Assembly (NCBI GenBank): GCA_001788795.1
Contig: MFXH01000007.1
Span: 1-64,000, forward strand
Source of the DNA: Candidatus Peregrinibacteria bacterium RIFOXYA2_FULL_41_18
GTDB taxonomy: Bacteria; Patescibacteriota; Gracilibacteria; UBA1369; UBA12470
DNA length: 64,000 nucleotides
Direction: 5' to 3'
The first letter of the stretch is position 1. Every line of letters begins with the position of its first letter. A model generated the notes under the pieces. That model did not search any database, was not told the origin of the DNA, and worked only from the letters and a program-made list of their open reading frames with translations. The position numbers and the translations under genes are program-made. Shown in pieces: positions 8,334-17,000 of this stretch.

Positions 8334-9140
8334 ATGATTAAAATTCTAAACTCAAAAGATAAGAAAACTATCGTTGATTTTTGTATGAAAAACGAGCGAG
8401 AGAACCTTTTTGTCTTGGGAAGTTTTTTGTTATACAAAAATGGATTTAAATTAAATCGTTATATCGGCCATTTTGAAAACAACAAATTAACCGGATTAGC
8501 GGTTTATTTCCCTATGTACAAAAGTTTCGTAATAAACGCTTCTTCTGTTTCGACTATAAATAAGCTTGTCGATTTTGCGATTAATCAAGACTTTCATATT
8601 GAAACAATTCCCGTATTCAAAAAATATGCCGGACCGGCGATAAAAAGACTGAAAAATAAACATGGATTAATACCCAAAGAAATAAGTCGTCAAACCGTTT
8701 TCATGTTAGAGAAAAAGTTTTTTGTGAATTTATTAAAAGGAAATGAAGTTGTCGCGAAAGCTTATGATTTAAAAGAGTTGGTTATGATTGATCGTATCTT
8801 AAACAACAAAGATATAAACATGAGAATGTCTAAAGAAGATAAAGACAAAATAGATCCGAAAACAACTTTCATACTGAAACGATATGGCAAGATAAGCACA
8901 ACTGCAAAATTGCACGGCATGTCAGAAAACTATTTCCAAATCGGCGGAGTCATAACTCTTCCCGCATATCGTGGCAAAGGATATGCAAAAATGGTTGTCA
9001 GTAAATTATGCGAACATTATTTCGAAAAAGGTTTTAAATATGGTCTGCTTTTTACGGCCGATAAAAATATAGCCGCTCGTAAAGTTTATAAAAAGCTCGG
9101 GTTTAAACCTGTAGACAAGTTCATTATTGCGGAATATTGA
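8334..9140 (+). CDS. GNAT-family acetyltransferase
   Basis: 268 residues with a C-terminal GNAT domain (about 150-268). Motif A reads GGVITLPAYRGKGYAKMVVSKL, the acetyl-CoA-binding RGKGYA loop, and motif B is NIAARKVYKKLGFKPV. The N-terminal half has no recognised motif, but the two-part architecture is known in GNAT proteins. The substrate is unknown. It follows ahcY by 27 bp of AT-rich sequence and could be read from the same transcript. Confidence 0.8.
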   Translation: MIKILNSKDKKTIVDFCMKNERENLFVLGSFLLYKNGFKLNRYIGHFENNKLTGLAVYFPMYKSFVINASSVSTINKLVDFAINQDFHIETIPVFKKYAGPAIKRLKNKHGLIPKEISRQTVFMLEKKFFVNLLKGNEVVAKAYDLKELVMIDRILNNKDINMRMSKEDKDKIDPKTTFILKRYGKISTTAKLHGMSENYFQIGGVITLPAYRGKGYAKMVVSKLCEHYFEKGFKYGLLFTADKNIAARKVYKKLGFKPVDKFIIAEY

Positions 9141-9181
9141 TAAGTTTTATGCTAAAATACTCCCGATTTTAACGATCCTGC

Positions 9182-9862
9182 ATGAACAAATCTCAGGTCG
9201 GCATAATTATTCCGGCTTACAACGAGGGCAAGGCTATAGGCGCCGTATTGAAAATCCTGAAAGATAACGGATATGAAAACGTATTGGTTATTGATGATGG
9301 CAGCAGTGACAACACTTATCAGGTTGCACGAAAAGCCGGTGTGAATGCGGTAAGACATGGACTAAATAGAGGTCTTGGCGGAGCGCTGGGAACAGGTTTG
9401 AAGCTGGCCGTTGATATGAAATGGCCGATAATGGTGACTTTTGATGCAGATGGACAGCATGATGTTAATGATATAGAACGGGTTTGCGTTCCGATTTTGC
9501 AGAAAAAAGCTGATGTTGTTATAGGATCTAGGATGAAGGATTCAAAAGGAATGCCTTGGCACAGAAAAATCATGAATTTCCTTGGGAATTTGGCTACTTA
9601 TATTCTTTTTGGCATCTGGTGTTCGGATACGCAATCCGGACTTAGGGCTTTTTCGCTTGATTCGGCTAAAAGAATTCAGATTAAAACAAACCGTATGGAG
9701 GTAAGCTCTGAAATCATCCGCGAAATTCATGTTCGTGGGCTTAAAATGGTTGAAGTACCGATAAAAGCCATCTATACTGATTACTCCCTATCAAAGGGTC
9801 AAAGCCTCTATACTGGCATTAAGACATTTCTTAAGCTACTCTTACATCGACTAATGCACTGA
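9182..9862 (+). CDS. GT2 glycosyltransferase (DPM1/polyprenyl-phosphate type)
   Basis: 226 residues: VGIIIPAYNEGKAIGAV, VLVIDDGSSDNT, GLNRGLGGALGTGLKLA, the FDADGQHDVND metal site and DTQSGLRAFS. This is the compact DPM1-like form without membrane anchor. The next gene encodes a DUF2304 membrane protein, a pairing seen in many bacteria and probably supplying membrane localisation. A -10-like TAAAAT lies about 25 nt upstream. It opens a six-gene operon (9182-13885) that continues into ADP-heptose synthesis. Confidence 0.88.
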   Translation: MNKSQVGIIIPAYNEGKAIGAVLKILKDNGYENVLVIDDGSSDNTYQVARKAGVNAVRHGLNRGLGGALGTGLKLAVDMKWPIMVTFDADGQHDVNDIERVCVPILQKKADVVIGSRMKDSKGMPWHRKIMNFLGNLATYILFGIWCSDTQSGLRAFSLDSAKRIQIKTNRMEVSSEIIREIHVRGLKMVEVPIKAIYTDYSLSKGQSLYTGIKTFLKLLLHRLMH

Positions 9863-9866
9863 AAAT

Positions 9867-10199
9867 ATGACCTTAAAAATAGTAATCACGATTTTTGTTC
9901 TCTTCGCGATAAGCCGTACTTATTTACGCCTTAAAGATGGTGCTATAGATACATTGCAGTTCGTTTTCTGGCTTTTCGTCTGGGCGCTTGTCGGAGTAAT
10001 CGGATTTTGGCCGGGCGTGACACAGAGACTTGCGAATATTTTAGGTATAGAAAGAGGCATAGATTCTATCGTTTATTTTTCAATAGTTGTCCTTTTTTAC
10101 CTTATTTATCGCGCTTATGTTAAGATAGAAAATCTTGAACACGACATTACGAAGATCGTTCGCGATGAATCCTTAAATGAATTCAAGAAAAATGAATAA
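9867..10199 (+). CDS. DUF2304-family membrane protein
   Basis: 110 residues with three hydrophobic segments: an N-terminal helix, FVFWLFVWALVGVIGFWPG, and IVYFSIVVLFYLIYRAY. It has a charged C-terminal tail typical of DUF2304. It lies 4 nt after the GT2 gene and overlaps the start of gmhA, so it is an operon member. The role is unproven; as partner of a soluble polyprenyl-phosphate transferase it may anchor it or help flip the product. Confidence 0.8.
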   Translation: MTLKIVITIFVLFAISRTYLRLKDGAIDTLQFVFWLFVWALVGVIGFWPGVTQRLANILGIERGIDSIVYFSIVVLFYLIYRAYVKIENLEHDITKIVRDESLNEFKKNE

Positions 10200-10758
10200 A
10201 TCTTCAAGTCATTTCCAAAACTCCGCTGAACTCAAAAGCAAAATCGCTTCCGATAAAACAATTACCGATGCGATAGAGCATGCCGGAGAAACTATGGTCG
10301 CCACTCTCAAGTCTGGCAAAAAGATCCTTATTGCCGGCAACGGTGGAAGCGCCGACCAGAGCCAACATTTTGCCGCAGAGCTTATAGGCAGATATGAACG
10401 AAACCGCGCCCCTCAAAAAGCTATCAGCCTTGTTGCAGATATAGCCACTCTCACTTCCTTATCGAACGACTTCGGTTTTGATAAGGTTTTTTCCAAACAA
10501 ATCGAAGCACTCGGAAGCGAAGGAGATATATTCTTGGCAATTTCAACAAGCGGAAATAGCGCAAACATTCTGGAAGCTCTCACGGAGGCAAAAAAACTTG
10601 GATTGAAATGCGTCGGACTGGCTGGAAAAGATGGCGGACGCATGGTCGAAATGTGCGATGAAATCATAATCATACCAAGCGACAAAACTCCTCTTATTCA
10701 GGAAGCGCATTTGTCTGTTTTACATATCTGGGCGAATATAATCGAGGCATCTATTTAA
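10192..10758 (+). CDS. gmhA: Sedoheptulose-7-phosphate isomerase
   Basis: 188 residues from this ATG, which overlaps the previous stop as ATGAATAA; an in-frame ATG at 10177 would add five residues. The SIS-fold signatures are KKILIAGNGGSADQSQHFAAELIGR, AISLVADIATLTSLSNDFGFD, FLAISTSGNSANILEAL and the C-terminal PLIQEAHLSVLH metal/active-site region. It converts sedoheptulose 7-phosphate to D-glycero-D-manno-heptose 7-phosphate, the first step of ADP-heptose synthesis. The stop overlaps the next start (TAATG). Confidence 0.93.
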   Translation: MNKSSSHFQNSAELKSKIASDKTITDAIEHAGETMVATLKSGKKILIAGNGGSADQSQHFAAELIGRYERNRAPQKAISLVADIATLTSLSNDFGFDKVFSKQIEALGSEGDIFLAISTSGNSANILEALTEAKKLGLKCVGLAGKDGGRMVEMCDEIIIIPSDKTPLIQEAHLSVLHIWANIIEASI

Positions 10759-11744
10759 TGAAAGAAAGATTTTTGAAAATTTTTGAGCAGTTCAAGAAAA
10801 AAACCATTTTGGTCGTAGGCGACACGATGCTCGATCATTATTTGCATGGGACTGTTTCAAGACAATCGCCGGAAGCTCCCGTACCTGTTCTTCTCGCGGA
10901 GCGAGATGAATATAGGCTTGGCGGAGCTGCGAATGTTGCAAATAATTTGGCAAGAATCGGAGCTACTCCAATCCTTGTTTCCATAATCGGAAAAGATACG
11001 AATGGAGAAAAACTTGTGCAAATGCTCGATGCCGAAGGTATTTCGACTCGCGGATTGATAGTGACTGTTGATCGCCCGACAACCGAGAAGCTTCGCGTCA
11101 TTGATAATGGGAATAAACAGCTCATAAGACTCGATTTCGAGAAGACCGAAGAGATCGGCGAACGGCTCGAAGATGAACTTATTTCAAGATTCGACAAGTT
11201 GCTTAAGGAGGCTGACGGAGTATTGATTTCTGATTATGCAAAAGGTGTGATGAGTCCGAGTTTCATCAAGTATGTAATTGAAGAATGCGCTAAGACGAAA
11301 ACTCCCGTATTCATAGATCCTAAACCGCGCCATAAAGATTTCTACAAAAATTCTTTCTTGCTGACTCCTAACGAAAAAGAGGCGAGCGAAATGGCCGGCG
11401 TCGAAGCGATAACGGATGGGAATTGCAACGAGGTTGGCAAGCGTCTTGCCGACATGTTGTCTGCGAATATTGTACTTACGCGCGGAGCGAAAGGTATGAG
11501 AATTTTTTCGCGCGAGTCTCAAGTTTTTGATGTTCCGGCCAAAGCTCAATCGGTTTTTGATGTCACCGGTGCCGGCGATACCGTAATATCTTTTGTTGCT
11601 CTGGCTTGCTTGTCAGGACTGACAATCCTTGAATCGTGCCAATTGGCAAACTTCGCAGCTAGAATTGTTATTGAAAAATTTGGTACTGAGACTGTTAAGA
11701 GTGATGAGATTTTGAAAATTTTATCACAAGAATTTAATGATTAA
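10758..11744 (+). CDS. hldE1: D-glycero-beta-D-manno-heptose-7-phosphate kinase (HldE N-terminal domain type)
   Basis: 328 residues of PfkB/ribokinase fold, covering only the kinase half of the two-domain HldE of enterobacteria. Motifs: GDTMLDHYLHGTVSRQSPEAPVPVL, RLGGAANVANNLARIG, and the C-terminal DVTGAGDTVISFVALA anion hole and catalytic Asp. The cytidylyl/adenylyltransferase half is not here but is fused to the next gene. Starts and stops overlap both neighbours. Confidence 0.92.
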   Translation: MKERFLKIFEQFKKKTILVVGDTMLDHYLHGTVSRQSPEAPVPVLLAERDEYRLGGAANVANNLARIGATPILVSIIGKDTNGEKLVQMLDAEGISTRGLIVTVDRPTTEKLRVIDNGNKQLIRLDFEKTEEIGERLEDELISRFDKLLKEADGVLISDYAKGVMSPSFIKYVIEECAKTKTPVFIDPKPRHKDFYKNSFLLTPNEKEASEMAGVEAITDGNCNEVGKRLADMLSANIVLTRGAKGMRIFSRESQVFDVPAKAQSVFDVTGAGDTVISFVALACLSGLTILESCQLANFAARIVIEKFGTETVKSDEILKILSQEFND

Positions 11745-12753
11745 AGCGACTTTCTTAGACAGAGACGGAGTCATCAATCGCGACACCAATTATGTCCATA
11801 AGACTTCCGATTTCGAATTTATAACAGGTTCGAAAGAGGCAATACAAATGCTGACTCAAGCAGGATATAAGGTTTTTATAATATCAAATCAGTCCGGTAT
11901 CGGTCGCGGATTTTATACGGCGGAAGATGTCGAGATTTTGCATAAATATATGATTGATGAGATTGAAAAATACGGCGGAAAAATTGAACGCATCTATTAC
12001 TGCCCTCATACCGCTGAAATGAATTGCGAGTGCAGGAAACCTAAACCTTATTTTGTTTTACAAGCGGCACATGAGTTTGATATCGATCTGCGAGCGAGTT
12101 TTTTTATCGGCGATCATGATTCCGATATCGCGTGCGGAAAAAACGCCGGAGTCCATACGATAAGAGTTCTCTCGGGTCATGAAGCAAATGGAGTTTCGCA
12201 TTCGCGAAACAACTTATATTATGGCGCACGAACCGCTTCGCTTTCTTGCGCTGAAGGAAATCCAAAAGCGGATTTCGTATGTGCCGATTTGATGGCCACA
12301 ACCAAGGCTATTTTGAAAATAAAAACTCTTCAAGAGCTCGAAAAAATCGACTTCACCGGAAAGAAAATTGTAACTACTAACGGATGTTTCGACGTCATCC
12401 ACGAAGGTCATCTAAAAGCGCTTCGCGAGTCCAAAGAGCAAGGCGACATCTTGATTGTCGGATTGAATAGCGATGAGTCTGTCCGAAAGTTGAAAGGACC
12501 AACTCGACCTATTAATAATGAGTTTTCACGCGCTTGTGCTCTAGCCGCAATTGATTATGTTGATTATGTTTTTATATTTGGCGAAGACAATCCGATTGCG
12601 TTTCTCGAGATTCTAAAACCTGATGTACATACCAATTCCGAAGAGTATGGTGAGAATTGCGTGGAGGCTTCCACGGTTAAGAAAAATGGTGGGAAAATTT
12701 ATTTGATTAAAAAAATTCCGGGCATCTCAACAACCAACATCTTGAATGGCTAA
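11737..12753 (+). CDS. Fusion: heptose-1,7-bisphosphate phosphatase (GmhB) + heptose-1-phosphate adenylyltransferase (HldE C-terminal domain)
   Basis: 338 residues. Residues 1-190 form a HAD phosphatase of the GmhB/HisB-N type: FLDRDGVINRD, VFIISNQSGIGRG, zinc ligands in CPHTAEMNCECRKPKP, and GDHDSDIACGKNAG. Residues 198-338 form a nucleotidyltransferase: VTTNGCFDVIHEGHLKAL with the HxGH motif, GLNSDESVRKLKG and the end GISTTNIL. The usual fusion joins kinase and nucleotidyltransferase; here phosphatase and nucleotidyltransferase are joined. About 20 residues (152-172) near the end of the HAD domain are encoded by a palindromic repeat copy (12192-12252). Confidence 0.9.
   Translation: MIKATFLDRDGVINRDTNYVHKTSDFEFITGSKEAIQMLTQAGYKVFIISNQSGIGRGFYTAEDVEILHKYMIDEIEKYGGKIERIYYCPHTAEMNCECRKPKPYFVLQAAHEFDIDLRASFFIGDHDSDIACGKNAGVHTIRVLSGHEANGVSHSRNNLYYGARTASLSCAEGNPKADFVCADLMATTKAILKIKTLQELEKIDFTGKKIVTTNGCFDVIHEGHLKALRESKEQGDILIVGLNSDESVRKLKGPTRPINNEFSRACALAAIDYVDYVFIFGEDNPIAFLEILKPDVHTNSEEYGENCVEASTVKKNGGKIYLIKKIPGISTTNILNG
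12192..12252 (+). repeat. Double-hairpin palindromic element, copy A (inside gmhB-hldE2)
   Basis: 61 bp. Hairpin 1 is GTTTCGC/GCGAAAC, the spacer is AACTTATATTATG, and hairpin 2 is GCGCACG with CTTGCGC. It is read in frame as part of a loop late in the phosphatase domain, in the opposite orientation (relative to the coding strand) from the dprA copy. Confidence 0.88.
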
Positions 12754-13885
12754 TATCGCATTACAAAGAGCTGTAGATAAATATATCGGAGGCGCTATGT
12801 GCCTCGGGTACTCATTTTTGCAACACGACAAAAAACCTCTTGTTAAAGAAGAGGTTAAGGAGATCTTGATTATCAGATTGTGGACGCTCGGCGAGACAAT
12901 TCTGACCTTGCCGATGATTGAGCGCATACGAAAAGAGTATCCGCACGCCAAAATCACCGTCTTGGCAAGGAATGCAAATAAGGCGATATTTAAGAATATT
13001 GATTTCATTGACGATGTTTTGCTTTTTGAACGTGAGAATTTTCGCATTCTTTGGGGTCTGCGAGGGCGTTTCGATCTCGCCATCGACACGGAGCCGTACT
13101 TGCGAGTTTCGGGCTTGCTGGCGCGATTCTTGGGCAAAAAACAAATTGGCTTCGACCATGGAGTTCGCGGCAAGATTTATAGTCAGAAGGTTAGATACGA
13201 TGATCACAAGCACGCTGCGGAATTATTTTGCGATTTACTCAAACCGATTGGTATCGAATATAAGCCAAATACCCTAGTACGACTTAAATCTACGGACATT
13301 TCCGCGAAAATCGAATCCATGATCGGTAAATCCCTCAATGAAGCACGTGTTATCGGTATGCATGCTTCTACTGCCGACTCCGCCAAATACAGAGCGTGGC
13401 CGATAAAGAATTTTGCCGAGCTTGCTTCCAAGATTATAGATGAGAATGCGAATGCATCTGTCGTTTTAACAGGTTCGCCTTCCGAACATAAGCTCAATGA
13501 AGAGATTATCAAGATGTGCGCTGGTGATCGAAAAAGAATTTTCAATCTTGCAGGAGTTTTAAGCTTTGAAGAATTTATAGGACTTTTTGACTGCTTGGAC
13601 GTATTCGTATCAAACGATACTGGGCCTATGCATCTTTCAGCCGCACAAGGCTGCAAGACAATAGGTTTATTTGGACCAAATTTACCTTCCAGATTCGGAC
13701 CTTATCCGCTTGATAACGGAACGAATTTTGCTATATATCACGGCGATCGCGTTCCATGTTCTCCTTGTATAAATGTACATACCGGATGCTTCAAGAAGTG
13801 TCGCAGGATGAAAGACGGCACAGGAGAATGTATGGCGTTGATTGGGATGGAGGAAGTGTATGAACAGGTGAAGAAAACGATTTGA
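12746..13885 (+). CDS. GT9 heptosyltransferase-like glycosyltransferase
   Basis: 379 residues with GT-B fold of the WaaC/WaaF/RfaF type. Seen are ILIIRLWTLGETILTLPMIERIRKEYPHAKITVLA at the N-terminus, GMHASTADSAKYRAWPIKNFAELA, VVLTGSPSEHKLNEEI, and the donor-site FVSNDTGPMHLSAAQGCKTIGLFGPN. It is the final gene of the ADP-heptose operon (8-nt overlap with the preceding gene) and probably transfers heptose from ADP-heptose. The C-terminus has a Cys cluster (CSPCINVHTGCFKKC), also found in some relatives. The acceptor could be a surface or S-layer glycan rather than LPS (inference). Confidence 0.88.
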   Translation: MANIALQRAVDKYIGGAMCLGYSFLQHDKKPLVKEEVKEILIIRLWTLGETILTLPMIERIRKEYPHAKITVLARNANKAIFKNIDFIDDVLLFERENFRILWGLRGRFDLAIDTEPYLRVSGLLARFLGKKQIGFDHGVRGKIYSQKVRYDDHKHAAELFCDLLKPIGIEYKPNTLVRLKSTDISAKIESMIGKSLNEARVIGMHASTADSAKYRAWPIKNFAELASKIIDENANASVVLTGSPSEHKLNEEIIKMCAGDRKRIFNLAGVLSFEEFIGLFDCLDVFVSNDTGPMHLSAAQGCKTIGLFGPNLPSRFGPYPLDNGTNFAIYHGDRVPCSPCINVHTGCFKKCRRMKDGTGECMALIGMEEVYEQVKKTI

Positions 13886-14021
13886 GTTTTCTACTCGGTG
13901 CTCTTCGATCAACATGCCATCGTACGAGCTCAGGTTTGTTATAACTACTTCAATAGGGAAATCCTCGCCTTATTGGTAATTTTGTTTTCTGTTCTTACGA
14001 AACGGATTTCTCGCTACTACT
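13886..14021 (+). other. Gap with imperfect inverted repeats
   Basis: No gene is seen. GAAATCC (near 13957) and GGATTTC (near 14004) form a 7-bp stem. TTTTCTACTCGG near 13890 is the complement of the CCGAGTAGAAAA found in the structured element at 60965-61105, suggesting a decayed relative. Confidence 0.35.
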
Positions 14022-14053
14022 AAAAAAGACCCCCTCTTTCGAGGGGGTCTTTC
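14022..14053. terminator. Bidirectional intrinsic terminator
   Basis: AAAAAGACCCCCTC, loop TTTC, GAGGGGGTCTTT: a strong GC-rich stem flanked by A and T runs. It lies between the convergent GT9 operon and the large SLH gene and can stop transcription from either side. Confidence 0.92.
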
Positions 14054-14089
14054 TGTTGTGAGATTAAATACTCACGCTCTTAAATCGAA

Positions 14090-17000
14090 CTACTTGCTCA
14101 ATGTTACATAAGAAACCGGCATTCCGGATACTTTGTAAGCATTGTGCCATTCTGTAATACCTAAGCCGTGGTTTCCACCAGTAGCTCCGTTGTCAGACCA
14201 TAACATACCTGTTGCAGTGTATGTGTCTGTTAAGTTGTAGTTATCCAATAAGCCTGCTCTTGCATCGTAAGATGCACCTACCAAGTAAGTCGTATCCTCG
14301 TGCAACTTAACACTCAATGAAGAACTTGTTGATGTATCTGTATCTTCATATACATCAGCGAAGACTTTGAATGTTTGTGTTTCGCCGGCAGCGACTTCAA
14401 CGCCACTCGTACCAACACCTTCTGTATAACTTGAATCGCTTACTTGCATTTCGATAATCGCCTTGTTGTTTCCAGCATCATAACAACCTGTACCGACAAT
14501 TACTCCGTTTGCATTCTTAACATACCATGGAGCTGTTGAGTAAACGGCTGTACCGAAACATACACCTGTACCTGTGCCGTAATCAACGTTGTCTTGTGTA
14601 CTTATGTTGTTAGTCAAGCTGTTTGTAGCGTTACCCGTTACAAGACCCGATGGGTTAACGTCCAATGTGATCAAGCCCAAATGCATTGTCTTCTCTCCGG
14701 CTGTTACAGTAAATCTGTAAACCTCCGAATCTTGTTGAGCATACAATGTTGAGCCCAATGCTGTTGAATTAGCTACAGTTGGAACCGTTCTGTAAACGTA
14801 TGTGTAATTCGTTGTCGTAACATCGCTTACATCCGCTTCCGTCTTAACTGTACCTGAACCTTGACCTGTCGCTTCAAAATCACCACCTAGTCCTACACCT
14901 GCGTCGTCCGTAAGCATTCTGAATACCAATCCGTCATCGCTATCCAAACCACCACCATCATTAGCATGAGATGTGAAGTTTGCGTAAAGTTCAATGTAGC
15001 AATAATCATCCTTCGGTACCATAGCAGTCAAACTGCTGAATGTAACCGCTGATCCTGACATAGTTACAGTTGATTCACCATCGAGCGTGCTTGATGCATC
15101 CGCATCTGTTGGGTATTTCAATGTAAACGAAGCGATATTGTCAACAAGTTGGTTTGTTGCAGATGTATCTACAGCGCCCGCAACTGTACCTGTAGCTGTA
15201 AACGCCATCTTAGAGATCAACCAATCTTCATCTGTTGATGTAGCCTTGAATCTTCCAACCAAGACTTCTACCGCATTTTGCTCTGTGATCTGGCTTTGCA
15301 ATGGGCTTGCAGTAGCTTCCGCCATTGTCAATGTTCCACTGCTTGAAACTGTCATGAAAACAGATGGAGAATCTGCGCTTGTAGATGCGTTAACACCTGT
15401 TGCGCCACCTCCAGTTTCCGTTACATCGTTTCCTTCTTCGTCTTCAGACGTGATATCTGATGAAATAGTTCCACCAGAACCTATATCCATATATACATAG
15501 TCGCTATTGCTGTTAAACGGAGCTGACGTGCTGATATTTCCGTAAACATACAATACTTCAGTTGCACCTGCAGCAACCGTGAACGACAAACTGTTGAATG
15601 TCGCGTCTCCGCTGCTGAAAGTCTCTGTACCGCCAACTTGATTTCCATCAGCATCTTCCAACCATACAGATGTAACTACGTTCTTGATATCGATTGAGTT
15701 ATCGGTACCTTGCGTGAAGTCTGTACCTGTATTGTTGTCATCCAACCAACCAGCTACAACAAGCTGTGTAACTTCTACATCCATTGCGCTGCCTGCTGAG
15801 AATGCGAATGTTGCGAAGTTAACATTTGATGAACCTTTCACAAATGTATCTGATTGAGGAGTTGAAGCCAATGCGACAGACAAGCTTGCAGCTCTGACTG
15901 TCATTGTATAAGCAGTGATTGTAGGATCAGATGATGGAACGATATCTGTAATATATTCGTTCGTATCTGTATCAAGCAATCCTTCTGTTGTACTGATTCC
16001 ATCCAAGTTCGCAGTAATAGTTGAACCGGTCAAGCTTGCATAGTTGGCAATATCTACCGCAATACCAACTATTATGCTATCGCCGGCATCCATCGTCCAT
16101 GAATCAGTTAAGCTGAGACTCTGCGTATCAGTTGCGTCTGTTAATGTCGTGATTTCCACAGGACCCATTAATGTATCAACAATGTTTCCGTCCGCATCAA
16201 GCTCTACCAACTTGATATCCGTGAAGTTTGCAACTACACCGTCGGTAAGACCGCTACCGGTACCCACCAATTCGACATTAAGCTTCTTCACTTCTATGTT
16301 TCTCTCTGAATAGAATGTCATTTCATTCAATACCACGTCCTTTGCATTAATAGCTACATCCGCAGCCGATGGTCCTTCATGACTAACCGTGAATTGACCA
16401 CCTTGTACAGTGACAGATGTTGCATCCGTTGGGGATCCTGTACCGTTATCATAGCTTCCGTATGAAACTTGCGCGCCATAACCGTAAACTAGACCCGTAG
16501 CCTCAAGATCCGTAGATTCTTCAAGGTATGAAATGATTGTGTCGTTAGGATCGGCAGCAGCACCTACGTCTGCAGTTACGCTAAACGTCTTTGAATTACC
16601 CTTCGAGATGCAGAATCCCGCATCCGTATATGAAGATGAGCAGCTATAGTTACCGTCAATTACGAATGTAACCAATTCATCTTCTGATACTGCGTCAGCA
16701 GTAGCAATTGCAGTACCTCCTTGGTACAAAACAAAGTTGCTAAGAGCCTCGCTATTGATAGTACCTTTTACAGTCAAAGAAAGTCTTACAAGCGCCATAT
16801 CTTCGCTTGCAGCAGTCAATTGGAATTCAGTGATTTCAGCATCTACATCTCCAATTGTTGGGTTTGGCGTTGAGCCATGAACCGCAATCGTCATGCTACC
16901 TGCGCTTGAACCACTTATTGAGAATATCTCACCGCTAATAGGAGATGTTCCTGTGACTTCCGTAGCGTTTGAATCGACACTATCAACGCTTACTTCCAAT

